A DNA stretch of 64,000 bases from an uncultured Litoreibacter sp. (GTDB taxonomy: Bacteria > Pseudomonadota > Alphaproteobacteria > Rhodobacterales > Rhodobacteraceae). The stretch's first letter is position 1, and each line of letters begins with the position of its first letter. The translations under genes and the position numbers were made by a program. The stretch covers positions 699,103 through 763,102 of the forward strand of contig NZ_CANKWO010000003.1 in NCBI RefSeq assembly GCF_947487515.1. The letters run 5' to 3'. The notes beneath the pieces were generated by a model. It was given only the letters and a program-made list of their open reading frames with translations. It had not been told where the DNA came from and did no database searches. Shown here piece by piece: positions 41,918 to 50,030 of this stretch.

Positions 41918-42885
41918 GGGCCCTGATCCTTGGCGGTGGTGGCATGGTTGGTCAGAGACTGGCTCAGCACATTTCGCTAAACGGGTTAGGGGGGCAACCC
42001 GTCGATATCACGCTACATGACATTGCCTTCCCGCCGGTCAAGATCGCCAAATGTACGCAAGTCATTGGGTCGATCGCTGACAAAGGCGTGGCGCAGGCCC
42101 TCGCAAAAACAAAACCGGATGTGATTTTCCACCTCGCTTCCATCGTGTCGGGCGAGGCAGAAGCCGATTTCACCAAAGGCTGGGCGGTGAACATGCATCC
42201 CACGTGGGAGCTTCTCGAAGGGCTGCGCGCGGAACAGGAAAGCGACGCAAGCTACCGCCCGCGCGTTGTGTTTACCTCTTCGATTGCTGTGTTTGGGGGG
42301 CCGTATCCCGACAAAATAGGCGATGATTTCCTAACGGCGCCTCAAACCAGCTACGGGGCCCAGAAATTGATTTGCGAGGCCATGATTTCGGACTTTTCGC
42401 GCAAGGGCTTCATCGATGGCATATCCATTCGCCTGCCAACGATTTGTGTGCGTCCGGGTAAGCCAAATGCCGCAGCGTCGTCGTTCTTTTCAGGGATTAT
42501 CCGTGAACCTTTGAACGGGCAGGAGGCGATACTTCCGGTTTCCGATGCCACGCGCCATTGGCACGCAAGCCCGCGATCTGCGGTCAAGTTCCTCACCCAT
42601 GCGGCGACGATTGACACAGAGTTGCTGCAAGGACGTCGCGCCCTCAACCTGCCCGGCGTAAGCTGTACTGTGGCCGAACAGATCGAAGCGTTGCGCGATC
42701 TCGCTGGGAACGACGTGGTGAGCCTTATCAAACCACAGCCCGATTCCGTGATTGGGAAAATCGTCGAGGGGTGGCCTCGTGATTTCGAACCGGACCGTGC
42801 GCGGGCATTGGGCTTTTCGGCCGAGGTCAATTTCAAAGAGATCATTCAGGTCTATTTGAACGACGACCTTCCGAAGCCCGCCTAG
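41914..42885 (+). CDS. denD: D-erythronate dehydrogenase-like protein (extended SDR)
   Basis: 323 aa extended short-chain dehydrogenase. The NAD loop LILGGGGMVGQRLAQ is at about 4-18, catalytic Ser in VVFTSSIAVFGG (about 109-120) and Tyr/Lys in TSYGAQKLICEAM (about 145-157). The long C-terminal part (RLPTICVRPGKPNAAASSFFSGIIREPLNG, RHWHASPRSAVKFL) matches the DenD group, which oxidises D-erythronate to 2-keto-D-erythronate. The usual partners OtnK, OtnC and OtnI are not in this window, so the substrate may differ. The stop shares the palindrome CTAG with the stop of the convergent GntR gene. Confidence 0.78.
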   Translation: MRALILGGGGMVGQRLAQHISLNGLGGQPVDITLHDIAFPPVKIAKCTQVIGSIADKGVAQALAKTKPDVIFHLASIVSGEAEADFTKGWAVNMHPTWELLEGLRAEQESDASYRPRVVFTSSIAVFGGPYPDKIGDDFLTAPQTSYGAQKLICEAMISDFSRKGFIDGISIRLPTICVRPGKPNAAASSFFSGIIREPLNGQEAILPVSDATRHWHASPRSAVKFLTHAATIDTELLQGRRALNLPGVSCTVAEQIEALRDLAGNDVVSLIKPQPDSVIGKIVEGWPRDFEPDRARALGFSAEVNFKEIIQVYLNDDLPKPA

Positions 42886-43541
42886 TTGAGCATATTGCGC
42901 GCAAGGTGGTCGCGGATGTGCTTGCGGCACGATGGTTCGTCGCGTGCAAGGGCCGCTTCCAGAATGGCGCGGTGCTCTTCTATGTTTTCGATGTAGTAGC
43001 CATAATTGGTGTCACGGGACACCAGTTGTTGGCGAAACTGGTCGTAAATTGTCTTGTAGGTCTCGCGTAGCAAGGGGGACTGGCAGGCCGAAATCAGCGT
43101 GTCGTGAAATTCCCATTCAGCATTCGACCAAAGGGCCAAAACATGCACAACCGTGCCCGCACGGCGGACTTCGCTTTCAATATGACTGATCTTGTGGTGG
43201 GCCGCAGACAGGCGGGCTTCCCATTCGATATCGCCGTGTTTCATCGACAGGCTGGCCCCTTCTTGTTCCAGCAAGATTCGGAACTGAGTGAGGTCATGTT
43301 GACGTTCTTTGGACGTGCGGCGGGCCCGAAATCCGCGCTGCTCCTCAAAGGCGACAAGCCCAGCGGTGGACAGTCGAAACAACACCTCGCGGATGGTATT
43401 TGCAGAGCAGCCGTAGGTTTGGCGGAGTTCCTCAGACTTGAGTTTTTCGCCGTGACCGAATTGCGCTGTGACTAATTTTCTGTGAAGATCATCATATATT
43501 GCTGGGGTTTCCATCTTCGAGCGGGTCGGTGTGTCGGTCAT
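42882..43541 (-). CDS. GntR-family transcriptional regulator (FadR subfamily)
   Basis: 219 aa. The winged HTH is at about 10-75 (LHRKLVTAQFGHGEKLKSEELRQTYGCSANTIREVLFRLSTAGLVAF), and a FCD effector domain covers about 80-215, with metal/acid-binding histidines possible in WEFHDTLI (about 153-160), EHRAILEA and CRKHIRDHL. FCD-type regulators usually sense carboxylic or sugar acids. It is divergent from the TRAP operon, with a 254-base shared promoter region carrying a 23-base inverted repeat, so it probably controls the transporter and perhaps itself. Confidence 0.88.
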   Translation of the reverse strand: MTDTPTRSKMETPAIYDDLHRKLVTAQFGHGEKLKSEELRQTYGCSANTIREVLFRLSTAGLVAFEEQRGFRARRTSKERQHDLTQFRILLEQEGASLSMKHGDIEWEARLSAAHHKISHIESEVRRAGTVVHVLALWSNAEWEFHDTLISACQSPLLRETYKTIYDQFRQQLVSRDTNYGYYIENIEEHRAILEAALARDEPSCRKHIRDHLARNMLN

Positions 43542-43638
43542 AAAGGCCTCTTTGAATTCTATCAGCGCCCTCGCGAATTTCCCGCAAGTTCACATCGCGA
43601 CTGTTGTGGCGATGGAGTGTTCTCTACCTGATTTAATT

Positions 43639-43661
43639 TTGAAATTATAGCAAAATTTCAA
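43639..43661. promoter_or_regulatory. Inverted repeat, candidate GntR operator
   Basis: TTGAAATT (43639-43646) and AATTTCAA (43654-43661) are perfect inverted 8-base arms around a seven-base spacer, in the region between the gntR and dctP starts. An AT-rich tract containing -10-like sequences surrounds it. Confidence 0.55.
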
Positions 43662-43735
43662 GATTCACGAAAAAATAGAATTTTTGTTGGCAGCTACGGA
43701 TTCGGTTGCTAGGGTCATCGAACGCAGGGTCTGAA

Positions 43736-43749
43736 TACGGGTAACCGTA
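43736..43749. promoter_or_regulatory. Second inverted repeat upstream of dctP
   Basis: TACGG-GTAA-CCGTA, 47 bases before the dctP ATG. It may overlap the promoter or be a second operator of either the GntR protein or a LacI-family protein. Confidence 0.4.
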
Positions 43750-43795
43750 GACGACCCGATTTGCGGGAACGATAAAATTCGTCTGGGAGGACACC

Positions 43796-44821
43796 ATGAA
43801 ATTTATGAAAACCGCCGCGAGCTCTGTCGCTGCACTGGCCCTACTGGCCTCAGGCGCAATCGCTGACGGCCACGCCAGCACAAAATTGCGCATCCAAACG
43901 CACTATGCGCCTGAAACCGTATCCGGCAAACTGGCCGCTCAATACATCGACGACATTCAGCAGATGTCCGGCGGTGCTATCGAAGTCGAAATGTTCTATT
44001 CGTCTTCCGTTGTCAAATCGGTTGAGACATTCGACGCGGCCGCTTCTGGCATTGTTGACTGCGACATGACCGGTGGTGGCTACCAAACCGGTAAAAACTC
44101 CGCGTTCCAATTCGTGGGCGACATCATGGGCGGCTATGACACGCCTTACCAACAGCTGAGCTGGTTGTACTACGGCGGCGGTCGTGAAGCGGCTGCACCT
44201 TTGTACAACAAATACGGCATGGAGCTGATCGGCTGGTGGATCTACGGCCAAGAATCCTTCGCTTCTGGCAAGCCAATCGAAAAAGTGGCTGACTTCAAAG
44301 ACTGGAAATTCCGTTCCCCCCCCGGCATGGAAACAAAGATCTTTGAAAAGCTGGGCGCCAAGCCAATCGTGATGGATTTCACCGAGATCTTTACCGCGCT
44401 TGAAACAGGTATCATCGATGGTGCTGATGCATCCGGTCTGGCCAACAACGTGGGTCTGGGTCTGTATGACATCGTAAAATATGCCAACTTCCCTGGCTTC
44501 CACTCGATGCCGTCTGATCACCTTGCATGTAACAAGGCCGTCTTCGATGCGATGCCGCCTGCGCACCAGCGCATCATGAAAGTCGGCATGGAAGCTTTGG
44601 CGCTTCGCACAGCGCTGACATTCGAGAAGAAGAACGCAGAAGCCGCAGCAGAGCTGCGTGCCCAAGGCGTTACACTGTCTCAGTGGGCTCCTGAAGACCT
44701 GCAAGAGTTCCGCAATGCTGCTCAAGCGACATGGCCGGAATTTGCCGACACTCCTGAGGCCAAAGCTTTGGTAGAGTCGCATCTTTCCTATCTGACGCAG
44801 CTGGGCCTCGTCAGCAAATAA
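43796..44821 (+). CDS. dctP: TRAP transporter substrate-binding protein (DctP, TakP-like)
   Basis: 341 aa periplasmic receptor of a tripartite ATP-independent transporter. Signal peptide MKFMKTAASSVAALALLASG, cut about 23 (AIA-DG). The binding region is KDWKFRSPPGMETKIFEKLGAKPIVMDFTEIFTALETGIIDGADASG (about 165-212), whose Arg after KF normally clamps a carboxylate. The wording fits the TakP/keto-acid group with YYGGGREAA and YANFPGFHSMPSDHLACNK. The ATG at 43796 follows GGGAGGAC. The ligand is unknown but a sugar acid or keto acid fits the neighbourhood. An intercistronic hairpin follows the stop. Confidence 0.9.
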   Translation: MKFMKTAASSVAALALLASGAIADGHASTKLRIQTHYAPETVSGKLAAQYIDDIQQMSGGAIEVEMFYSSSVVKSVETFDAAASGIVDCDMTGGGYQTGKNSAFQFVGDIMGGYDTPYQQLSWLYYGGGREAAAPLYNKYGMELIGWWIYGQESFASGKPIEKVADFKDWKFRSPPGMETKIFEKLGAKPIVMDFTEIFTALETGIIDGADASGLANNVGLGLYDIVKYANFPGFHSMPSDHLACNKAVFDAMPPAHQRIMKVGMEALALRTALTFEKKNAEAAAELRAQGVTLSQWAPEDLQEFRNAAQATWPEFADTPEAKALVESHLSYLTQLGLVSK

Positions 44822-44831
44822 GATCAAACAG

Positions 44832-44859
44832 GAAGGGCGGCCCATCTTAGCCGCCCTTC
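44832..44859 (+). promoter_or_regulatory. Intercistronic hairpin after dctP
   Basis: Stem GAAGGGCGGC (44832-44841) and GCCGCCCTTC (44850-44859), loop of eight, without a following T-run. It sits between the binding-protein and membrane genes, where partial termination or 3'-end stabilisation would give excess binding protein. Confidence 0.65.
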
Positions 44860-44956
44860 TCATTGGGTCTTAATGCACTAGGCTACATCCGAATAAATCG
44901 AGATTGAAAATGGGTGGCCTGCACAGATGTGTGCGGCCATTAGGGGGAGAAATTAC

Positions 44957-45787
44957 GTGGATCAGAAATCTGGCACGCTTGTTGAGTGGCTTGTGCCCTT
45001 GGCATTCATTGTCTGCTCGGCTTGGATGATCTGGCATATGCCAGCGTTCATTCTTGACTGGGGCGGACACGGTGATCAACTCGCCGCTCACTTTGAACGC
45101 ACCGACCTTGCGCCCGGCGTACCGGTGATCATAGGGCAATACATTGATCTGATCGATGTGTTGGCGTTGATCGGCATACCGGCCACGGCCGTTTGGGGCG
45201 TAATGACCGTGCGCCGCGCAGGGATGGAATTCGAGGCATGGGGTCCATTGGACCGCCTGTCGGTCTTCATTGGCCGCGTCACCATGCTGCTCATCGTTTT
45301 GCTGACTTGCGTTATGCTCTACGAGGTTTTTGTGCGCTACGTTCTGGACGCAGGCACGCTTTGGGCGAATGAGCTGTCGTTGTGGTTGGCATGTTTTGTG
45401 TTTCTATGCGCGGGGCTCTACGCCATGCAGCAGCGCAGCCATATTCGTATTTTCTTGCTCTATGACATCTTGCCGCGTCCCTTGCAGCGGGTTTGCGACG
45501 TCATCTCCACGACGCTGATCGTGATGTTCGCCTTCTTCTTGATTTATGGCGGCTACGGAGAGGCCTTCCAAAAGTTTGGTCGCTGGGAGCTGTTTGGCTC
45601 GGCATTCAATCCGCCCATTCCTGCAACGGTGAAGCCGACAGTGCTGATTGTTGTGGCTTTGGTGGCGGTTCAGGCAGTGGTCAATCTAATCTCTGACTGG
45701 AACGCCGAACCTGTGACCCATTCAGCCGCAGACGACATTGATGAAGAAGAAATCGAACGGCTGAAAAAAGCCGTGGGGGCAAAATAA
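44957..45787 (+). CDS. dctQ: TRAP transporter small permease (DctQ) with N-terminal extension
   Basis: 276 aa, longer than the usual ~160-200 for DctQ. The N-terminal part has one helix (LVEWLVPLAFIVCSAWMIWHM, about 8-28) and a polar loop; a second helix lies at about 61-78. The conserved DctQ domain begins about residue 100 (FIGRVTMLLIVLLTCVMLYEVFVRYV) with WANELSLWLACFVFLCAGLYAMQQRSHIR (about 135-163) and further helices. The GTG at 44957 follows GGGGGAGA; the frame opens at 44927 but lacks a better start. It overlaps dctM by one base. Confidence 0.85.
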   Translation: MDQKSGTLVEWLVPLAFIVCSAWMIWHMPAFILDWGGHGDQLAAHFERTDLAPGVPVIIGQYIDLIDVLALIGIPATAVWGVMTVRRAGMEFEAWGPLDRLSVFIGRVTMLLIVLLTCVMLYEVFVRYVLDAGTLWANELSLWLACFVFLCAGLYAMQQRSHIRIFLLYDILPRPLQRVCDVISTTLIVMFAFFLIYGGYGEAFQKFGRWELFGSAFNPPIPATVKPTVLIVVALVAVQAVVNLISDWNAEPVTHSAADDIDEEEIERLKKAVGAK

Positions 45788-47418
45788 TGGATATCGGTAC
45801 AATTTCTATGGTTCTAATGTTGGGCCTGCTGGTGCTGCTTGCGATTGGCATGCCATTGGGAATGGCCTCAGCCATTCTGGCGGTGCTGGTCCTTGTAATG
45901 AAGTTTGAGCCAGCGCTTCTCTCCGCACCTTGGACGTTCGGGGACGGGATACTCACCGGAAGGGCAGGCTCGGGGCCGTTAAACATTCTGGCCCAGAAGA
46001 TATACGGGCTTTTAACGGACTATGTGCTCATATCCATTCCGTTGTTCATCTTTATGGCGTCGCTGTTGGAGCGCTCCGGCATTGCTAAGGACATGTATTC
46101 GTCTTTGAACATCTGGCTGAACCACACCCGTGGCGGTATTGCGATTGTGACATCCATCATGGCGGTGATCATGGCAGCCATGTCCGGTATCATCGGCGGC
46201 GAAGTGGTTCTGCTTGGGCTTATTGCACTGCCACAGATGCTGCGGCTTGGGTACAATCAGAACCTAGCCATCGGGACGATTTGTGCGTCGGGCAGCCTTG
46301 GGACGATGATCCCGCCGTCCATCGTGCTGATCATCTACGGGCTGATCACCGAGACGTCGATCAAGGCGCTGTTCACCGCGTCGTTCTTGCCGGGCTTTAT
46401 GCTGGCGTCTTTCATCATCATCTACATCATCGTGCGCACGCAACTGCGCCCGCAAGATGCACCCTTGCCGGAGCCCGTCGAAGGCGAGCCGCGCGGCTGG
46501 GCCAAACTGGCTTTGTTCGGGGCGTTTATGTCGGTGTTGGTTGCTGGCTTCTCGGCAGTACTGTTCTTGCGTGCATTGTTCTTCACCGCCACTGGGCAGA
46601 ATATCGACAAGGGGGATGGAGTTGATCCGATCTTCTGGGGAACCGCGGATTACGTGCCGTGGTTTGCGGGGCTGGTCGCGATTTCCTTGCTGTTGATTTT
46701 CTTCGCCTTCGGTCGCGAACGGACCAAAACCGGTTGGGACATGGGCAAAGGTCTTGTGCCGCCGATCGTGGTGATCGGGGTTGTGCTTGGCTCTATCTAC
46801 GGGGGGATCACAGGGATCACCGAAGCCGCGGGGATGGGTGCATTTGCGGTGTTTGTGATTGCGGTGTTACGCGGTGAGGCGTCAAGTGATCTGGTTTGGG
46901 ACTCGCTGATGCGGACGCTCAAATCCACGGGCACCATCATCTGGGTGACAATTGGCGCGGCGGCCTTGGCGGGGGCCTACACCATCGCAGGCGGTCCGAC
47001 CTATGTCGCTGACTTTATCGTGGGCTCTGACTTGCCGACGATGGGGATCATTCTGGCGATGATGGTGATTTTGCTGTTCATGGGGGCATTCATGGATTGG
47101 GTCGGCATTGTGCTGCTGATCATTCCGGTGTTCTTGCCGATTGTTCAGCGCCTTCCGATTGAAGAGATCGGCCTGTTTGGCGAGCTGAACCCGCGTCACG
47201 TGGCAATCTGGTTCGGGGTGGTGTTCTGTATGAACATGCAGGTGAGCTTCTTGTCTCCTCCCTTCGGGCCAGCGGCCTTCTACCTGAAATCGGTAGCGCC
47301 TGCGCATATCTCGTTGACGGATATCTTCAAAGGCTTCCTGCCCTTCATCGGTATTCAGCTGATCGCTCTGTCGGTCTTGTTGATTTACCCGCCCATTGTG
47401 TCGCTTCTGCTGCCATAG
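45787..47418 (+). CDS. dctM: TRAP transporter large permease (DctM), long form
   Basis: 543 aa, against about 425 for ordinary DctM. Signature helices VLISIPLFIFMASLLERSGIA (about 78-98) and GSLGTMIPPSIVLIIYG (about 167-183) are present. The extra length is a segment of about 75-100 residues after the first half (RTQLRPQDAPLPEPVEGE and two additional helices with the soluble TGQNIDKGDGVDPIFWGTADYV between them, about 215-320). TakP-type systems have such long DctM proteins. ATG at 45787 in TAATG overlap with dctQ. Confidence 0.9.
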   Translation: MDIGTISMVLMLGLLVLLAIGMPLGMASAILAVLVLVMKFEPALLSAPWTFGDGILTGRAGSGPLNILAQKIYGLLTDYVLISIPLFIFMASLLERSGIAKDMYSSLNIWLNHTRGGIAIVTSIMAVIMAAMSGIIGGEVVLLGLIALPQMLRLGYNQNLAIGTICASGSLGTMIPPSIVLIIYGLITETSIKALFTASFLPGFMLASFIIIYIIVRTQLRPQDAPLPEPVEGEPRGWAKLALFGAFMSVLVAGFSAVLFLRALFFTATGQNIDKGDGVDPIFWGTADYVPWFAGLVAISLLLIFFAFGRERTKTGWDMGKGLVPPIVVIGVVLGSIYGGITGITEAAGMGAFAVFVIAVLRGEASSDLVWDSLMRTLKSTGTIIWVTIGAAALAGAYTIAGGPTYVADFIVGSDLPTMGIILAMMVILLFMGAFMDWVGIVLLIIPVFLPIVQRLPIEEIGLFGELNPRHVAIWFGVVFCMNMQVSFLSPPFGPAAFYLKSVAPAHISLTDIFKGFLPFIGIQLIALSVLLIYPPIVSLLLP

Positions 47419-47449
47419 CAAAACGTGACATAAGCAAGACAACAACATC

Positions 47450-47479
47450 GGCCGCGCCCCTTCCAAAAGAGGCGCGGCC
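47450..47479 (+). promoter_or_regulatory. GC-rich hairpin at the end of the TRAP operon
   Basis: Perfect 9-base stem GGCCGCGCC (47450-47458) and GGCGCGGCC (47471-47479) with a 12-base loop, 32 bases after the dctM stop. No T-run follows, so termination would be Rho-dependent or partial. The downstream dehydratase gene starts 60 bases later. Confidence 0.55.
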
Positions 47480-47538
47480 TACCTTGGTTCCTTAGGCCAC
47501 GAAACCTGCCCCGTAGGCCAATAGCAAAAGCAGACCCT

Positions 47539-49041
47539 ATGAAAGACTTCATTCGCCTAGATGCCGACGACAATGTGGTTACTGCCTCACGTGTCTTGGA
47601 GGCAGGGGCATTGGTGGAAAACACCGCCACTACCACATTGATCCCCTCGGGACATAAGATCGCCACGCACGCGATTGCCGAAGGGGCACAGATACGCAAA
47701 TACGCCCAAATGATCGGCGTGGCGTCTTGCGACATTGCGGCAGGTGATCATGTTCACACCCATAATTGCGACTTTGCCCCGACAGCGCAAAGCTACGAAT
47801 TTGGCACTGACATGCGTCCCGTCGTTGCGGGAAACGGCGACAGCTTCATGGGATACCGCCGCGACAATGGCGGTGTTGGCACGCGGAACTATATCGCGAT
47901 CGTCACCTCGGTGAATTGCTCGGCCACCGCGGCGCGCCGCATTGCCGATTATTTTACGCCCGAACGTCTGGCGGATTACCCCAATGTTGATGGGGTCTGC
48001 GCCTTCGTGCATGGAACGGGCTGCGGCATGGCGGGTGATGGCGACGGCTTTGAGGCGTTGCAACGCGTTATGTGGGGCTATGCGCGACACCCCAACCATG
48101 CCGGCGTGTTGATGGTGGGTTTGGGCTGCGAGATGAACCAAATTGACTGGCTGCTGGACGCCTATGGGTTGAAGCAAAGTGACAGCTTTCAGGTGATGAA
48201 CATCCAAGGGGTCGCGGGGCTGCAAAAGACCATTGAGTTGGGCATCAAGAAGGTAGAGGCGATGCTTCCCATGGCCAATCGCGCGACGCGGGTGGAATGC
48301 CCCGTGTCGGAGTTGAAGGTGGCGCTGCAATGCGGTGGCTCGGATGCTTGGTCCGGCGTCACGGCCAATCCGGCGCTGGGGTATGCGTGTGACTTGCTTG
48401 TCGCCCAAGGGGGGACGGGCGTGCTGGCAGAGACGCCAGAAATCTACGGAGCCGAGCATCTTTTGACCCGCCGCGCTGTTTCACCAGCGGTAGGCGAAAG
48501 GCTGGTCGGCCTGATCGACTGGTGGAAAGATTACACCGAACGCAATCGTGGCTCGATGGACAATAACCCAAGTCCCGGAAACAAGAAGGGTGGGCTGACC
48601 ACCATTTTGGAGAAATCCTTGGGGGCCGCGGCCAAGGGCGGAACCTCGCCGCTGACGGGGGTGTATAAATACGCGGAACCGGTCACGGCCAAAGGTTTCA
48701 CCTTTATGGACAGTCCTGGATATGATCCGGCCGCAGTGACGGGGCAAATAGCAGGCGGGTGCCAGCTGGTGGTGTTTACCACGGGGCGCGGTTCGGCATT
48801 TGGCTCGAAGCCCAGCCCGACAATTAAGGTCTCGACCAATACAGAAATGTACCGCCGGATGGCCGACGACATGGACATCAATGCAGGCGACATGCTGACC
48901 GAAGGTGTGACACTGGAGCAAAAAGGGCGCGAAATCTACGCGTTGATCTTGGCTGTCGCCTCTGGGGAGGCGTCGAAATCCGAGGCTCAGGGCTTGGGCG
49001 ACTATGAGTTTGTCCCATGGCAGATTGGCGCGGTCATGTAA
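47539..49041 (+). CDS. UxaA-family dehydratase (altronate/galactarate type)
   Basis: 500 aa. The N-terminal SAF domain (about 5-85) contains GDHVHTHNC, and the large C-terminal domain begins YRRDNGGVGTRNYIAIVTSVNCSATAARRI. Further conserved blocks are VGLGCEMNQ (about 193-201), ALQCGGSDAWSGVTANPALG (about 264-283) and NPSPGNKKGGLTTILEKSLGA (about 337-357). E. coli UxaA shares all of these. It would dehydrate a six-carbon sugar acid to a 2-keto-3-deoxy acid, with a divalent metal. No uxaB/uxaC partner is nearby, so altronate is not certain. It directly follows the TRAP operon and its TAA overlaps the next ATG. Confidence 0.86.
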   Translation: MKDFIRLDADDNVVTASRVLEAGALVENTATTTLIPSGHKIATHAIAEGAQIRKYAQMIGVASCDIAAGDHVHTHNCDFAPTAQSYEFGTDMRPVVAGNGDSFMGYRRDNGGVGTRNYIAIVTSVNCSATAARRIADYFTPERLADYPNVDGVCAFVHGTGCGMAGDGDGFEALQRVMWGYARHPNHAGVLMVGLGCEMNQIDWLLDAYGLKQSDSFQVMNIQGVAGLQKTIELGIKKVEAMLPMANRATRVECPVSELKVALQCGGSDAWSGVTANPALGYACDLLVAQGGTGVLAETPEIYGAEHLLTRRAVSPAVGERLVGLIDWWKDYTERNRGSMDNNPSPGNKKGGLTTILEKSLGAAAKGGTSPLTGVYKYAEPVTAKGFTFMDSPGYDPAAVTGQIAGGCQLVVFTTGRGSAFGSKPSPTIKVSTNTEMYRRMADDMDINAGDMLTEGVTLEQKGREIYALILAVASGEASKSEAQGLGDYEFVPWQIGAVM

Positions 49042-50030
49042 TGAAGCTGCTGATTGCGGGCATAGGGTTGATCGGGGCGCGCCATTTGCAGCACGCCCTG
49101 CAGATTCCGCAGATTGATGTGGTCGGTGTCATCGACCCGCAACTGACGCAAGCCGAGGTGGCGCATTTCGCCTCCATAGACGCCGTGGATGTAGAGGCAG
49201 ACGCCATCGTGATCGCCACCCCGTCCCATTTACATGCAGAGCACGCCGAAGCCGCTGCCGCGCGCGGCTGGCATATGCTGATCGAGAAACCGGTGGCACA
49301 TTCGCTAGAGGCCGCAGACAGGATCATCGCCGCCACGCAACGGGCTGGGGTTCACACGTTGGTGGGGCATCACCGCCGTCACCACGCGGCAGTGACGAAG
49401 GTGAAAGCGTTGCTGCAGGAAGGACGTATCGGTGCACCGGTGCTTGCGTCGATGATCTGGGCAATGAAGAAACCGGATGACTATTTTGACGTGCCTTGGC
49501 GGGCGGGCCCTGATGGATCGCCAGTGATGATAAACTTGGTACATGAGGTCGACTTGCTACGGTTTCTCTTTGGAGATGCCGTCGCCGTTCAGGGCATCGG
49601 CACCAATGCTCATCGAGGAGCTGCCCGTGTCGAAAGCGGGGTGGCGCTCTTGCAGTTTGAAAATGGTGTGACCGCGAGCATTGGGTTTTCTGACGCAACC
49701 GCCAGCCCATATGGCTTTGAGGCGGGCACCGGAGAGAACCCCAATATCGCCACTACAGGTGAGGACTATTTACGTATTTGTGGCACCAATGGCGCTTTGG
49801 GCTTTCCCTCACTTACGCTTTGGGGCGGCGCTGCGGACTGGTCCGAGACCCCAATGGTCACGACACCCGCACCGGTCTCAAATGTACCGCTTGTCGCGCA
49901 GCTCAATCATTTTTGTGACGTGTGCAACGGGCGGGCCTTGCCGTTGATTTCGGCATTGGAGGGGCGCAAGACCTTGGAAACGACACTTGCGATTGAAGCC
50001 GCTGTTGCCCCCAAGCGGGGGCTGACATGA
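49041..50030 (+). CDS. Gfo/Idh/MocA-family oxidoreductase (A)
   Basis: 329 aa NAD(P)-dependent sugar/cyclitol oxidoreductase. Rossmann loop IAGIGLIGARHL (about 5-16), EKP motif at 82-84, and catalytic His168 in NLVHEVDLLRF with Asp171. The C-terminal alpha/beta domain starts near residue 125. The ATG at 49041 overlaps the previous stop (TAATG); the longer frame from 49017 is unsupported. The substrate is unknown. Coupled to the DAO-type flavoenzyme gene by a four-base overlap. Confidence 0.84.
   Translation: MKLLIAGIGLIGARHLQHALQIPQIDVVGVIDPQLTQAEVAHFASIDAVDVEADAIVIATPSHLHAEHAEAAAARGWHMLIEKPVAHSLEAADRIIAATQRAGVHTLVGHHRRHHAAVTKVKALLQEGRIGAPVLASMIWAMKKPDDYFDVPWRAGPDGSPVMINLVHEVDLLRFLFGDAVAVQGIGTNAHRGAARVESGVALLQFENGVTASIGFSDATASPYGFEAGTGENPNIATTGEDYLRICGTNGALGFPSLTLWGGAADWSETPMVTTPAPVSNVPLVAQLNHFCDVCNGRALPLISALEGRKTLETTLAIEAAVAPKRGLT

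Noticed and set aside
42882-42885. Shared CTAG encoding the stops of both denD and gntR
   Set aside because: Convergent gene ends overlapping in a palindromic stop are an expected outcome of compaction, without further meaning.
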